From the NCBI RefSeq assembly GCF_019880555.1, contig NZ_JAINVU010000003.1, positions 550,001 through 614,000 on the forward strand: a DNA stretch of 64,000 nucleotides, given 5' to 3'. This stretch comes from Hephaestia mangrovi (lineage in GTDB: Bacteria; Pseudomonadota; Alphaproteobacteria; Sphingomonadales; Sphingomonadaceae). The notes under the pieces were generated by a model. It was not told the origin of the DNA. It worked only from the letters and a program-made list of their open reading frames with translations, and searched no databases. The first letter of the stretch is position 1; every line of letters begins with the position of its first letter. The translations under genes were made by a program, and so were the position numbers. This document shows, piece by piece, positions 31,771 through 41,342 of this stretch.

Positions 31771-32697
31771 TCACGCTGCGTTGGCAGCGCGGGTGAGGTT
31801 CAGGAACACGTCCTCGAGATCGGCCTCGCGCGTCGTCACGTCGACGATGCCATAGCCATCGGCCTGCACCGCCGCGAGTACCTCGCCGGCGTTGACCTTG
31901 TCCTTGGCGTAGGTGATCGCCAGCACGCGATCGCTCTTGACCTCGATCTTCTCGAAACAGCGATTGGCGGGAGCTGCGGCGACATCGCGATCGACCGTCA
32001 CCTCGACGAGCTTTTCCTGCGTCATGTTGACCAGCGTGCGCGTCGGCTCGTTGGCGATCACCTTGCCGTGGTTGATGATCGCGATGCGATCGCACAATTC
32101 CTCGGCTTCTTCGAGATAATGGGTGGTGAGAACGACGGTGACGCCGGCCTGGTTGAGGCCGCGGACATAGGTCCACAATTGCTGGCGCAGCTCGATATCG
32201 ACGCCCGCGGTCGGCTCGTCGAGAACCAGCACCGGCGGCGAATGGACCATCGCCTTGGCGACCATCAGCCGGCGCTTCATGCCGCCCGACAGCGTGCGCG
32301 AATAAGCGCGCGCCTTGTCTTCGAGATGGACCGCGCGGAGCAATTCCATCGAGCGGCGCTTGTCCTTGGGCACGCCGTACAGGCCGGCCTGGATCTCCAG
32401 CGTCTCGAACGGCGTGAAGAACGGATCGAACAGGATTTCCTGGTTGACGATGCCGATCGACACCTTGGCGTTGCGGGGATGCTGATCGATGTCGAAGCCC
32501 CAGATCGAGGCGCGGCCGCTCGTCTTGTTGACGAGACCCGCCAGGATGTTGATCAGCGTCGACTTGCCGGCGCCATTGGGGCCGAGCAGCCCGAAGATCG
32601 AGCCGCGCGGCACCTCGAAAGACACGTCGGACAGCGCCTGCTTGCCGCCCTCATATATCTTGTTGAGCTGGTCGATGGCGATCGCGGCGTCGGTCAT
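31771..32697 (-). CDS. ABC transporter ATP-binding protein without adjacent permease
   Basis: This 308-residue ATPase has Walker A (LLGPNGAGKSTL), the signature TLSGGMKRRLMVAKA, Walker B (VLVLDEPTAGVD) and HYLEEAEELCDR, which fits drug- or polysaccharide-type ABC-2 exporters of the DrrA/NodI group. The C-terminal 80 residues form an extra domain. No permease gene lies beside it in this window. The start is MTDAAIAIDQLN; the long upstream frame is spurious. Confidence 0.82.
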   Translation of the reverse strand: MTDAAIAIDQLNKIYEGGKQALSDVSFEVPRGSIFGLLGPNGAGKSTLINILAGLVNKTSGRASIWGFDIDQHPRNAKVSIGIVNQEILFDPFFTPFETLEIQAGLYGVPKDKRRSMELLRAVHLEDKARAYSRTLSGGMKRRLMVAKAMVHSPPVLVLDEPTAGVDIELRQQLWTYVRGLNQAGVTVVLTTHYLEEAEELCDRIAIINHGKVIANEPTRTLVNMTQEKLVEVTVDRDVAAAPANRCFEKIEVKSDRVLAITYAKDKVNAGEVLAAVQADGYGIVDVTTREADLEDVFLNLTRAANAA

Positions 32698-32796
32698 GAT
32701 TAGGCATCTAGGCGCCGCACGCGCAGGCGCCAAGCCTCGATGTGCGGCGCACAACGGGAATTGCTCCGCGCGCCCGCGCTTGCTATCGACCTTGCC

Positions 32797-33036
32797 ATGA
32801 TACCGCCGCCCGAAACGATCCGCGTCACCCACCGCCGCATCGCCTGCGACGGCACCGGCAATGGCCTGCCCGCCGCGCTGGGCCATCCGCGCGTGTTCCT
32901 CGAGATCGACGAGCACGGCTATGTCGATTGCGGCTATTGCGACCGGCGGTTCATCCTCGCCGGCGGCCCGGCCGACGGCGTCGACCAGGCGACGCTGCCC
33001 GATATTTCATCGGGCGCATCGGGCGAGACGAGCTGA
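32797..33036 (+). CDS. CHCC-type zinc-finger protein
   Basis: This 79-residue protein has HRRIACDGTG, GHPRVFLEI and YVDCGYCDRRF, in which one Cys, one His and two further Cys give the zf-CHCC pattern also seen in the NDUFS6 subunit of respiratory complex I. It is a small cytosolic zinc protein; some bacterial members associate with complex I. The stop lies 44 bases before the convergent ROK kinase stop. Confidence 0.8.
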   Translation: MIPPPETIRVTHRRIACDGTGNGLPAALGHPRVFLEIDEHGYVDCGYCDRRFILAGGPADGVDQATLPDISSGASGETS

Positions 33037-33079
33037 AGCGTTCGGCGCCGCCCCCCGGTTCGGCACGGCTGAACCGGGA

Positions 33080-34015
33080 TTATTCCGCCGCCATCCGGGT
33101 GATGCCATGCCCCTCGGCTGCTGACGCGGCGACGGCGATCGCGCCCAGCGGCCCGGCGAGATCACCGAGTTCGGGCGCGACGACATAATCCTCGACCGGC
33201 AGGGCCATGTAGCCGGCCAGGCTTTGCTTCAGCGCAGCGTTGATCGCCGGAATGAGGTGCGGCTGCGCGGTCATCACGCCGCCGCCCATCGCGATCCGCA
33301 TGGGCCCCGTCGAGCAGACCAGCGCGTGGCACATCGCGGCGAGCGCATCGACGATCGGCGCCCAGACGGGATCATCGACCGACACGTCCGCCACCGCGCG
33401 ATCGCCGATGCGCGCCTTGAGCGCGGTGCCCGACGCCAGGCCTTCGATGCAATCGGCGTGGAAACCGCAGACGCTTTCGAACGAGTCGCCGGGATAGCGC
33501 GGCACGCGCAGGTGGCCGATCTCGCTATGGCCGATGCCGCGCGTCGGCCGCCCGTGGACGACAAGACCGACGCCGACGCCGGTGCCGACGGTGACATAAG
33601 CGAAATCGTCGATGCCGCGGCCCGCCCCCCAGCGCATCTCGGCAAGCGCGGCGCCGTTGACGTCGGTATCGAAGCCGGTCGGCACGTCGAACGGCGCCGA
33701 CAGTCGGCCGAGCACATCGGCATCGGACCAGCCGGACTTGTTGGTCGCCAGAACCCGGCCGTATCGCGGCGAATGCGGATCGAGGTCGAGCGGCCCGAAC
33801 GAGGCGATGCCGAGCGCGGCGAAGCCGGGGCCGCCGGCCCATTCACCGAGGATCGCGCCGAGCGCGGGAAGCGTCTCGTCCGGCACGGTGGTCGGCACAA
33901 TACGCTGGTCGAGGATCGCGCCCGGCCCGGCGGCGAGGATGGCGACGCATTTGGTGCCGCCGAGCTCGACGCCGGCGAAGGGTTTTGACGCGGTACGGGG
34001 GACGGAAGAAGTCAT
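33080..34015 (-). CDS. ROK family sugar kinase (fructokinase/mannokinase-like)
   Basis: This 311-residue kinase has the phosphate-binding start FAGVELGGTKCVAIL, a DVNGAALAEMRWGAG segment and the zinc-like motif GHLRVPRYPGDSFESVCGFHADCIEG of the ROK family, and YVTVGTGVGVGLVV. It would phosphorylate a free hexose. Placed 49 bases behind the 1136-residue GH2 enzyme on the same strand, the likely substrate is mannose, or fructose after isomerisation. Start MTSSVPRTASKPF; the upstream frame to 34435 is spurious. Confidence 0.88.
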   Translation of the reverse strand: MTSSVPRTASKPFAGVELGGTKCVAILAAGPGAILDQRIVPTTVPDETLPALGAILGEWAGGPGFAALGIASFGPLDLDPHSPRYGRVLATNKSGWSDADVLGRLSAPFDVPTGFDTDVNGAALAEMRWGAGRGIDDFAYVTVGTGVGVGLVVHGRPTRGIGHSEIGHLRVPRYPGDSFESVCGFHADCIEGLASGTALKARIGDRAVADVSVDDPVWAPIVDALAAMCHALVCSTGPMRIAMGGGVMTAQPHLIPAINAALKQSLAGYMALPVEDYVVAPELGDLAGPLGAIAVAASAAEGHGITRMAAE

Positions 34016-34064
34016 TGATCGTGTCGAATCCGAAAGTGGAGGAAGCGGGCGGAAACCGGCGGCA

Positions 34065-37000
34065 TCACCCGCCGGGCGCAAGGCGTTGCTTGGCGACGTT
34101 CCAACCGCGCAGCGCGAGCGTCGCGCCGGTGACCGGATTGGCCGCGGGCCAGCGAATCTCGATCGTTCGCCGCTCGCCCGGGAGCAACGAGACGTAATTG
34201 TCGCTGTAGAAAGCGGGCAGGACGCGCTTGCCGTCGCCATCGAACAGGGTGAGCTTGGCTTCGAGCGCCGGTGTGGCGCTGGTATTGGCGAGCGTGGCGC
34301 GGACCAGCATGTCGTCGCCATCGCGCACCGGCGGGCTGGCCGTGACGCCAAGCGACACAGTCGCCAGGCCGTCGAGCGCGCGATAGGCGGCGGTGTCGCG
34401 GCCGCGCCAATAGAAATTGCGATCGAGCTCAGCACCGTCCGCGCCGGTCAGCGTCAATTCGACCAGCGCCATGCCCGATCTGGCGAGCAGCGCGTCGAGC
34501 GGCACGACGGCGAGCGGCGTCGTGCGATTAGCCGCGGCGTCGGCGTGGTCGGTACGCTCGAACAAGGTCGCGCCATCGAGGCCGGTAACGCGCGTGTGGA
34601 CAGTGAGGCCCGCCCGATCGCTGCGCGTGGTGTTGACCAGCACCAGCCGATCGTCGTCGAGATCGAGCTGGACGTGGAGCGGGCGATTGGCTTCCTTGGC
34701 GCCATAATAAGCCGCCGAGGTGTCGTAATCCCAGCTGTAGAGCTGCCACGCGTTCGACGGCCAGGCGGGGTGCGACATCCACAGCAGGCGGCCGCTGTTC
34801 TTCGTCCACAGATGCGCGAGAAAGCCCTCGTAGATCGCCTTGTGCGTCTCGAGGTTCATCATCTGCGCCTTGCGCTCGAAATCGGCGAGGCTGGTGCCAG
34901 CGCCGAACATCGTATCGAGCGCGGCCATAAAGGTCTTGGTGTCGCCGTTACCGCCGAAATGCCAATCGTGATAAGCGATCGTGTCGCTGAGCGGCCAGCG
35001 GTCGGCAGACGGAATCCACGCCTCCAATGAATCGAGCGTGGAGAGCGAGGGCGTGCCGACCTCGACCGAGAAGCCACTGGCGAGCTTGGTGAAATAATCG
35101 GCGGGCGGGCGATAGTCGTAAGGCCCCGAGCCTTGCAATTCGATGCGGTTCGAGCTGCCGGTATACCAGCGCGTGCCGTCCAGGCTGGCAACGAGATCGT
35201 CGAGGCCTTCGTTGAGCGTCGGATAAGGCACGCCCTCGTTGCGGCCGAACCACAGGACGATCGATGGATGGTTGCGATAGCGGCTGATGACGTCGCGGGC
35301 GTTGGCGAGGAACAGTTGGGGGTCTTCGGGCTCGATCTGCGAATCCTGGGTCGATTGCCAGAAATCGTTGAGCACCATCATGCCGTTCTCGTCGGCAAGG
35401 TCGAAGAACTGCTCCTCGTCGTTATTGCCCATCCAGTTGCGAATGACGTTCATATGCGCCTCGCGCTGGAGGCGGAAATAAGGAGCGAGGCGGGCGCGGC
35501 TCGACTGCTTCATCGCGTCGTCCATCCCCCACGAGCCGCCGCGCACCGCGATGCGTACGCCGTTGACGCGCAGTGCGAGGTGCGGTTCGGGCAGCGTCTC
35601 ATCCGTATCGGTGACGGCGGGCGAGGTTTCGCCGGCGGGCGTGAGCGATTCGACCCAGCCATCGGGCGTCTGCTTGATCGCTTCGTGGCGGACGTCGATC
35701 AGCTTTTCGCCGCGAAGCCAGCCGTTGGTCGGCTGCACGGTGACGCGGCGCAGGCGGCCCTTCGCGTCGAACAGCGAGAGATCGTAGCTCACTTCGCGAA
35801 TGCCGAAGCGCAGGTGGCGGGCATCCGACACCGTACCGTCGGTCGAGGCGGTCAGGGTCAGATCGTGGAGCGCGGGATCGCCATAGCCGTTGGGCCACCA
35901 CAATTTCGGATGGAGGACGTGGAGCTGACGGAACTCGCCCGGCGAAAGCGTGACCTCGCTGTTGCCCGGCGCGGCGGAGACGGTCTTTTCTACCGCGACA
36001 TCATCGAACGCGGCGCGAACGGTGACCTGTTGCGGCGCGGCGCCCTGGTTGTCGATCGGAACGCCGATGGTGATGTCGGCGCTGTCGGTATCGGGCAGCG
36101 GCAGATCGGTGACGACGTGCGGATCGCCGATCCTGACCGCGCCATGCGCCTGAAGCTCGACGGGAAGCCACAGGCCGGTATCGCGATCGCGAATGCCGGG
36201 AATCCAGTCCCACCCTTCGGTGGCGACGAAGGTCGGGCCGTCGATCGCGAGCTGGCCGCCGTTGAGGCCGGGACCGCCGGCGATCGACTGTTCGTGCGGA
36301 ATGCCGGGATGCGGCGGTGGCGAGACGCGCACCGCGACGACATTCTCCCCGGCGACGGGATCGACCGCGAACTGGCCGCGGATGAAAGCACCTTTGGTGG
36401 TGCCGAGCTTCGCGCCGTTGAGCCAGATTTCCGACGCGTAATTGATGCCGCCGAATACCAGCGTGAGGCGCTTGCCGGCGGCCGCCGGCGGAACGGTGAA
36501 GCGGGCGCGATACCAATAATCCTGCCGCGCGAGCGATTCGGGAATCTCGAGATTGTCGAGGCCGTAATAGGGATCGGGATATTTGCCGCGCGCCACCAGC
36601 GTTTGCAGCACGGTGCCCGGAACGGTCGCGGCCAGCCATGCGTGATCGTCGAACCCCGGCCGCGAGATTGCCGCGCCGCCGCCCGCAACATCGGGCGCGG
36701 CGGCGAGGCGCCAGCCGTTGATCCGCCAGCGATCGGCGCCATCGGGCTGGAGCACCGGCAGGTCGGGCGGCGGGGTGGCGATCGGCTTGCGGGCGGCGCC
36801 CCTGGCGTGGGGCAGCGTCCAGGCGTCCTGCGTCTCGGTAAGGCCGATCCACGCTTCGCGCTGGAACGGCCAGCCGACGCCGACCTCGCGGATGTGCACG
36901 AGCGCGAAATCGGGCCGATCGCCGGCCATCATCGCGATCGCGCGGGCGGGCGCGGCGCCGGGCGCGATCCGGGCGTCGACCAGCGTGCCGCCGAAATGCG

Positions 37001-37475
37001 CGTGCCCGATGGCCGGCGCGATCGCGACCGACGCGGCTACTGCCGGCGCAGCCGCCGTGCCAGCGCCGCATTTCCTGCCGTCGACATAGAGCGTGACGGC
37101 GGCGCCGTCCGCCGCGGCCGCGACGTGGGTCCAGCGGCCCGGGGCCAGCGTCGCGCCGCATCGGACCGCAGCGCTTCCGGCGGCATAAGCGGGATGCCCA
37201 TCATCGAGCAGCAGCGCGCGGCCGGCATCGGCGGATCCGAGCGCGATCAGCGTGACGCGGCCCTGCTGTGCCAGATCGGGCCGCACCCATGACGACATGG
37301 TCGTCGCCGCGCCGGCGCGCGCGAGCGGCGCGATATTCTGGCTCTTGTCTTCGATGCCGATGCCGCCGGCGAGGAAATGAGCGTTGAAGGGGCCGGCGCC
37401 GGCGGGAGCCTCGGCAGCCGCCGGCGCCGCGACGGCAATCGCGCAGGCCAGCATTGTCGAAGCACCACGCCGCAT
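34065..37475 (-). CDS. GH2 beta-mannosidase/exo-glucosaminidase-like enzyme with LamG-like N-terminus
   Basis: This 1136-residue protein has a signal peptide (MLACAIAVAAPAAAEA), a LamG/concanavalin-like domain (about 45-215, with GRWTHVAAAADGAAVTLYVDG), a GH2 sugar-binding sandwich (WYRARFTVPPAAAGK, WLNGAKLGTTKG) and a TIM-barrel part with the acid/base E747 (WFGRNEGVPYP) and the nucleophile E805 (SVEVGTPSLSTLDSLEAW), then beta-rich domains. The nucleophile motif resembles that of CsxA and endo-beta-mannosidases rather than LacZ. In a mannan locus it may cleave the Man-beta-1,4-GlcNAc core. It is exported, probably to the periplasm, and leads an operon with the ROK kinase. Confidence 0.85.
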   Translation of the reverse strand: MRRGASTMLACAIAVAAPAAAEAPAGAGPFNAHFLAGGIGIEDKSQNIAPLARAGAATTMSSWVRPDLAQQGRVTLIALGSADAGRALLLDDGHPAYAAGSAAVRCGATLAPGRWTHVAAAADGAAVTLYVDGRKCGAGTAAAPAVAASVAIAPAIGHAHFGGTLVDARIAPGAAPARAIAMMAGDRPDFALVHIREVGVGWPFQREAWIGLTETQDAWTLPHARGAARKPIATPPPDLPVLQPDGADRWRINGWRLAAAPDVAGGGAAISRPGFDDHAWLAATVPGTVLQTLVARGKYPDPYYGLDNLEIPESLARQDYWYRARFTVPPAAAGKRLTLVFGGINYASEIWLNGAKLGTTKGAFIRGQFAVDPVAGENVVAVRVSPPPHPGIPHEQSIAGGPGLNGGQLAIDGPTFVATEGWDWIPGIRDRDTGLWLPVELQAHGAVRIGDPHVVTDLPLPDTDSADITIGVPIDNQGAAPQQVTVRAAFDDVAVEKTVSAAPGNSEVTLSPGEFRQLHVLHPKLWWPNGYGDPALHDLTLTASTDGTVSDARHLRFGIREVSYDLSLFDAKGRLRRVTVQPTNGWLRGEKLIDVRHEAIKQTPDGWVESLTPAGETSPAVTDTDETLPEPHLALRVNGVRIAVRGGSWGMDDAMKQSSRARLAPYFRLQREAHMNVIRNWMGNNDEEQFFDLADENGMMVLNDFWQSTQDSQIEPEDPQLFLANARDVISRYRNHPSIVLWFGRNEGVPYPTLNEGLDDLVASLDGTRWYTGSSNRIELQGSGPYDYRPPADYFTKLASGFSVEVGTPSLSTLDSLEAWIPSADRWPLSDTIAYHDWHFGGNGDTKTFMAALDTMFGAGTSLADFERKAQMMNLETHKAIYEGFLAHLWTKNSGRLLWMSHPAWPSNAWQLYSWDYDTSAAYYGAKEANRPLHVQLDLDDDRLVLVNTTRSDRAGLTVHTRVTGLDGATLFERTDHADAAANRTTPLAVVPLDALLARSGMALVELTLTGADGAELDRNFYWRGRDTAAYRALDGLATVSLGVTASPPVRDGDDMLVRATLANTSATPALEAKLTLFDGDGKRVLPAFYSDNYVSLLPGERRTIEIRWPAANPVTGATLALRGWNVAKQRLAPGG

Positions 37476-37785
37476 GACCCCTCCCTGCCCGAATGCGGCT
37501 CGTCGGTCCGACCTGATGCCCTCCGCCCTTGCGCAATGGTCTCGCCGCATTAATACATCAAATTGCATAATTCAATTCGATGACAGTGCCCGCTCGACAA
37601 GACGTTACATAACCACGCGCTTGGCCCGGGCGCTCGATGGCGTAATGTGCCAAAGAAAGCCAAGGGGTTGCGTATGACAGGTGCAAGCAGGGCCGAGGGT
37701 TGCTAGAGGATGCCATGGACAGCATGAACCGGATACTGACCCTGGCCGGCGCACCGCCGGCTCCGCACCATATGGGACGCGCGGC
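37476..37785. promoter_or_regulatory. Divergent control region between GH2 and ROK regulator
   Basis: The 310-base gap holds both promoters. An AT-rich block at about 37550-37580 (ATACATCAAATTGCATAATTC and on) contains an inverted AATTG/CAATT pair around ATG and is a good site for an operator or promoter of the GH2 gene. No gene is supported. Confidence 0.6.
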
Positions 37786-39000
37786 ATGACGCCGGAAAGC
37801 GGGCGCACTCGCCCGCGCCTTTCCGGCACCAATCTCGAACGCGCCGCCGACCACAACCAGCGAGTGACGCTGCACGCGATCCGCGTCGGCGGGTCGCTGA
37901 CTCGTGTCGAGCTCGCCGGCATTACCGGGCTGACCGCGCCGGCGATCGCCAACATCACCCGCCGCCTGCTGCAGGACGGGCTGATCGTCGAAGCCGGCCA
38001 GCGCCGCGGCGGACGCGGCCAGCCGCCGACCAAGCTCGAGATCCGTCGCGACGCCTGCTATTCGATCGGCGTCAATATCGATCGCGATCACGTGACGATC
38101 GTGCTGGTCGATTTTTCGGCGCAGACGCTGGCACGGGTTTCCGAAGAGATCGCTTATGCGCTGCCCGATCAGGTCCGTGCGCTTTACGCGCGATCGGTGG
38201 AGGCGATGATCGCTGAAGCCGGGATCGACGCGGCCAAGATCGTCGGCATCGGCGTGGCGCTGCCCGACGATCTCGGCTCGGTCGACCTGCCGGGCCGTCC
38301 GGCGGCCTATGCCGAATGGGAAACGACCGATATCGCCGCGCTGGTCGCCGCGCCGCTCGACCTGCCGGTGTTCATCGAGAACGATGCCGCCGCGGCGGCG
38401 ATGGGCGAGATGCAATTGGGCCATGGCCAGCGGCACAACAGCTTCTTCTACCTGCTGATCTCGCTCGGCCTCGGCGGCGGGCTGGTGATCGACGGCAATT
38501 ACGTGCGCGGCGCCGATGGGCGCAGCGGCGAGATCGGCTTCATGCATGCCGGCGGCGGCGATGACGAGCCGCAGATCCAGACGTTGGTCTCGCTCTCGGG
38601 GCTGGGGCGGCATCTCGAGGCGGCGGGCTTCGCGCTCGACGACGCGATGCGCGAGGACATGACGGCGGATGTCGAGGCCAGCGTCGCGCGATGGGTCGAG
38701 CAGGCCGCGCGCCAATTGCTGCCCGCGATGAGCGCGGTCAACTGCCTGATCAATCCGCAGAGCGTGCTGGTCGGCGGGCGATTGCCGCGCCACCTGGTCG
38801 AGCGCCTGGCCGAGGCGGTCAACAGCGCCATGACCCGGCACGCCTCGTACCTGCCGGCGATCGCGCCGGTGGCGCGCGCCGAGCTCTCCGAAGACGCGCC
38901 CGCGGTCGGCGCGGCGATCCTGCCGTTCAGCCATTTCCTGCTGCCCAAGCCCGGCGCGCTGTGGAAGACCGCCGACAGCGCCGCCGCGGCGACCGCCTGA
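37786..39000 (+). CDS. ROK family transcriptional regulator (NagC/Mlc-like)
   Basis: This 404-residue repressor-like protein has an N-terminal winged helix (TLHAIRVGGSLTRVELAGITGLTAPAIANITRRLL) and a ROK sugar-binding domain (VFIENDAAAAAMGEM, GLGGGLVIDGNY, GEIGFMHAGG). It probably binds a mannose-derived sugar or phosphate and controls the surrounding glycan genes. It is divergent from the GH2-kinase operon and convergent with the first GH92 gene. The start MTPESGRTRPRLSG is preferred over an upstream in-frame ATG. Confidence 0.88.
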   Translation: MTPESGRTRPRLSGTNLERAADHNQRVTLHAIRVGGSLTRVELAGITGLTAPAIANITRRLLQDGLIVEAGQRRGGRGQPPTKLEIRRDACYSIGVNIDRDHVTIVLVDFSAQTLARVSEEIAYALPDQVRALYARSVEAMIAEAGIDAAKIVGIGVALPDDLGSVDLPGRPAAYAEWETTDIAALVAAPLDLPVFIENDAAAAAMGEMQLGHGQRHNSFFYLLISLGLGGGLVIDGNYVRGADGRSGEIGFMHAGGGDDEPQIQTLVSLSGLGRHLEAAGFALDDAMREDMTADVEASVARWVEQAARQLLPAMSAVNCLINPQSVLVGGRLPRHLVERLAEAVNSAMTRHASYLPAIAPVARAELSEDAPAVGAAILPFSHFLLPKPGALWKTADSAAAATA

Positions 39001-39007
39001 CCATCGC

Positions 39008-41326
39008 TCAGGCCGTCCGGCCGAACGACGGCGGGCGATCGGCCTTGGCGGTGCCGAAGCGCGACGGCCCGGGGCCCATCTCGAAGACCAGTTCGCCGCC
39101 CTGCACGAGATCGGCGTGGGCGATCCAATTCCTGCTCCACGGCTTACCGTTCCAGCGGACCGACTGGATGTAGGGATTGGCGGGCGCATTGTTCTCGGCG
39201 CGGATGCGGAGCGTCTTGCCGCCGCCAACATCGACCTCGGCCGCGTCGAACAAGGGCGAGCCGAACACGTAAAGCGCGCTGACCGGATCTACGGGATAGA
39301 AGCCGAGCGCGGAGAGGATGAACCACGCGCTCATCTGGCCGCAATCGTCATTGCCGATCACGCCGTCGGGATCGGCCTTGTACATCTCGGTGAGCAGGCG
39401 GCGCACCATCGCCTGCGTCTTATGCGGCGCACCGCAATAAGCGTAGAGATAGGCGACGTGATGCTCGGGCTCGTTGCCATGGGCATATTGGCCGACCAGA
39501 CCCGAGATGTCGGGCGGCGCGTCCTTGGGCAGCGTCGAGGGCGCGTTGAACAGGCCATCCAATTTCTTCTCGAACGCGGCGTCGCCGCCGAAATGCTCGA
39601 TCAGGCCATAAGCGTCATGCTGGGTGAGGAAGGTCGCCTGCCAGCCGTTCGCCTCGGTGTAATCGCGCCATTTATCGACGTCGTGGCCGATCTGGATCGG
39701 ATCGTAATCCTTCCACCACGTTCCGTCGGCGAACCGCGGGCGGGCGAAACCGATCCTGGCGTCGATGACGTTGCGATAGTTTTGCGAGCGCTTGCGCAAC
39801 GCCGCGGCATCGTCATGCGCGCCGACCGCGTCGGCAAGGTGCGCCATCGCCCAATCGTCATAGGCATATTCCTGGGTGCGGCTGACCGATTCGTTGACCT
39901 TGTCCGCCGGGATATAACCGAGATCGTAATAGAAGCCGCGGCCCTGGGTGCTGTCGATATCGGGGAAATTGCGGTCGAACGCACGGGCGCGGATGTGCGG
40001 CCAGGCGGCGGCGTAATCGGCCTCGATCCCCTTGGCGTGCGCCTCGGCGAGCACCGAGACGGCGTGCCAGCCGATCATGCACGCGGTCTCGACGCCCTGC
40101 AGCGGCCAGACCGGCGGGCCGGCCGGGCTCTCGACCGTCTGGCGAACCAGATCGCCGACCAGCAGCTTGGTGTGATCGGGGCGGATCAGCGTGAGCAGCG
40201 GGTGAAGCGCGCGATAAGTGTCCCACAGCGAATAGGTGCTGAACGCCTCCTGCCCCTTGGGTGCCTGGTGGACCTGGCGGTCGAGCCCGACATAGCGGCC
40301 GTCGCGATCGGTGAACAGCGTCGGCGCGAGCTGGGCGTGGTAGAGCGCGCTCGCCATGATCGTGCGCTGCGCCGCGGTGCCGCCCGATACGCGGACGCTG
40401 CCGAGCGCCTTGGCCCAGGTTGCGCGCGCGGCGGCGTGGACACCGTCGAAATCCCAGCCCGGCGCTTCGGCGGCGAGCGCGTCGCGCGCGCCTTCGAGGT
40501 CGACCGCCGAGATGCCGGTTTTGATCAGGATCGGGTCGCCGCCGGCATTATCGAAGAACAACGCGACCTTGAGGCGGTTGCCCTTGATCGAGGTCGCCCC
40601 GTCGGGCGCGGGTTTGCCATCGTCGCCGAAGAACTGGACACGATCCGGCCGACGCGAGAGCTGCATCGCAAAATAGATATGCCGCCCCTTGGCCCAGCGA
40701 TTGACCTGGCGGCCGCCGGTCAGCGTGCCATCGGGATCGAGCGTGAGCGAGGCATCCTCGACGACCACGCCCTTGTCCCAATCATCCTCGATGGCATGAG
40801 CGAAATCGATCAATATGTGGCCGGGGCCGTCGGCGAAACGATAGCGGTGAAGGCCGCACCGTTCGGTCGCGGTGAGTTCGGCCTGGACGCCCGATTCGAG
40901 GCGGACGCGGTAATAGCCGGGCTCGGCGAACTCGTCCGAATATCGCTGGCGATAGCCTTGCTCCGGGTGTTCGACCGAGCCTGGCTCGAGCAGCAACGGC
41001 TGGCGCGTCGGCACCACCAGCACGTCGAGCATGTCACCGATCCCGGTGCCCGACAAATGGGTGTGGCTGAACCCCATGATCGAGCCATCTTTCTGGTGAT
41101 AGCCCGAGCAGGCGTCCCAGCCGTGCGTGTTGGTATCGGGGCTCAATTGCACCATGCCGGCAGGCAGCGTCGCCCCGGGATAGGTGTGACCGTGGCCGCC
41201 GGTGCCGACGAACAGATCGGGCTTGCCGGCTTGCGGGCTCTCGGCCCAGGCGAGCGCGGGTGCGGCGCCACCCAATGCGGCAAGCCCGGTTCCGGCGAGA
41301 AGCTGGCGGCGGCTGGCGGTGATCAT
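39008..41326 (-). CDS. GH92 exo-alpha-mannosidase, paralogue 1
   Basis: This 772-residue exported enzyme has a twin-arginine-like start (MITASRRQLLAG) and an alanine-rich signal. The GH92 domain begins FVGTGGHGHTYPGATLPAGM and SHTHLSGTG (calcium/substrate loop). The conserved acid Glu is E558 (YTEANGWQATF), with GNEP at 617-620 and the base-region GNDDCGQMSAW at 658-668. GH92 enzymes are calcium-dependent inverting alpha-mannosidases acting on 1,2-, 1,3- or 1,4-links. The gene follows the GH125 gene by 16 bases, so they form one operon. Loop differences from paralogues 2-4 suggest its own linkage preference. Confidence 0.93.
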   Translation of the reverse strand: MITASRRQLLAGTGLAALGGAAPALAWAESPQAGKPDLFVGTGGHGHTYPGATLPAGMVQLSPDTNTHGWDACSGYHQKDGSIMGFSHTHLSGTGIGDMLDVLVVPTRQPLLLEPGSVEHPEQGYRQRYSDEFAEPGYYRVRLESGVQAELTATERCGLHRYRFADGPGHILIDFAHAIEDDWDKGVVVEDASLTLDPDGTLTGGRQVNRWAKGRHIYFAMQLSRRPDRVQFFGDDGKPAPDGATSIKGNRLKVALFFDNAGGDPILIKTGISAVDLEGARDALAAEAPGWDFDGVHAAARATWAKALGSVRVSGGTAAQRTIMASALYHAQLAPTLFTDRDGRYVGLDRQVHQAPKGQEAFSTYSLWDTYRALHPLLTLIRPDHTKLLVGDLVRQTVESPAGPPVWPLQGVETACMIGWHAVSVLAEAHAKGIEADYAAAWPHIRARAFDRNFPDIDSTQGRGFYYDLGYIPADKVNESVSRTQEYAYDDWAMAHLADAVGAHDDAAALRKRSQNYRNVIDARIGFARPRFADGTWWKDYDPIQIGHDVDKWRDYTEANGWQATFLTQHDAYGLIEHFGGDAAFEKKLDGLFNAPSTLPKDAPPDISGLVGQYAHGNEPEHHVAYLYAYCGAPHKTQAMVRRLLTEMYKADPDGVIGNDDCGQMSAWFILSALGFYPVDPVSALYVFGSPLFDAAEVDVGGGKTLRIRAENNAPANPYIQSVRWNGKPWSRNWIAHADLVQGGELVFEMGPGPSRFGTAKADRPPSFGRTA

Positions 41327-41342
41327 TTGCTTTCTCCCGAAA

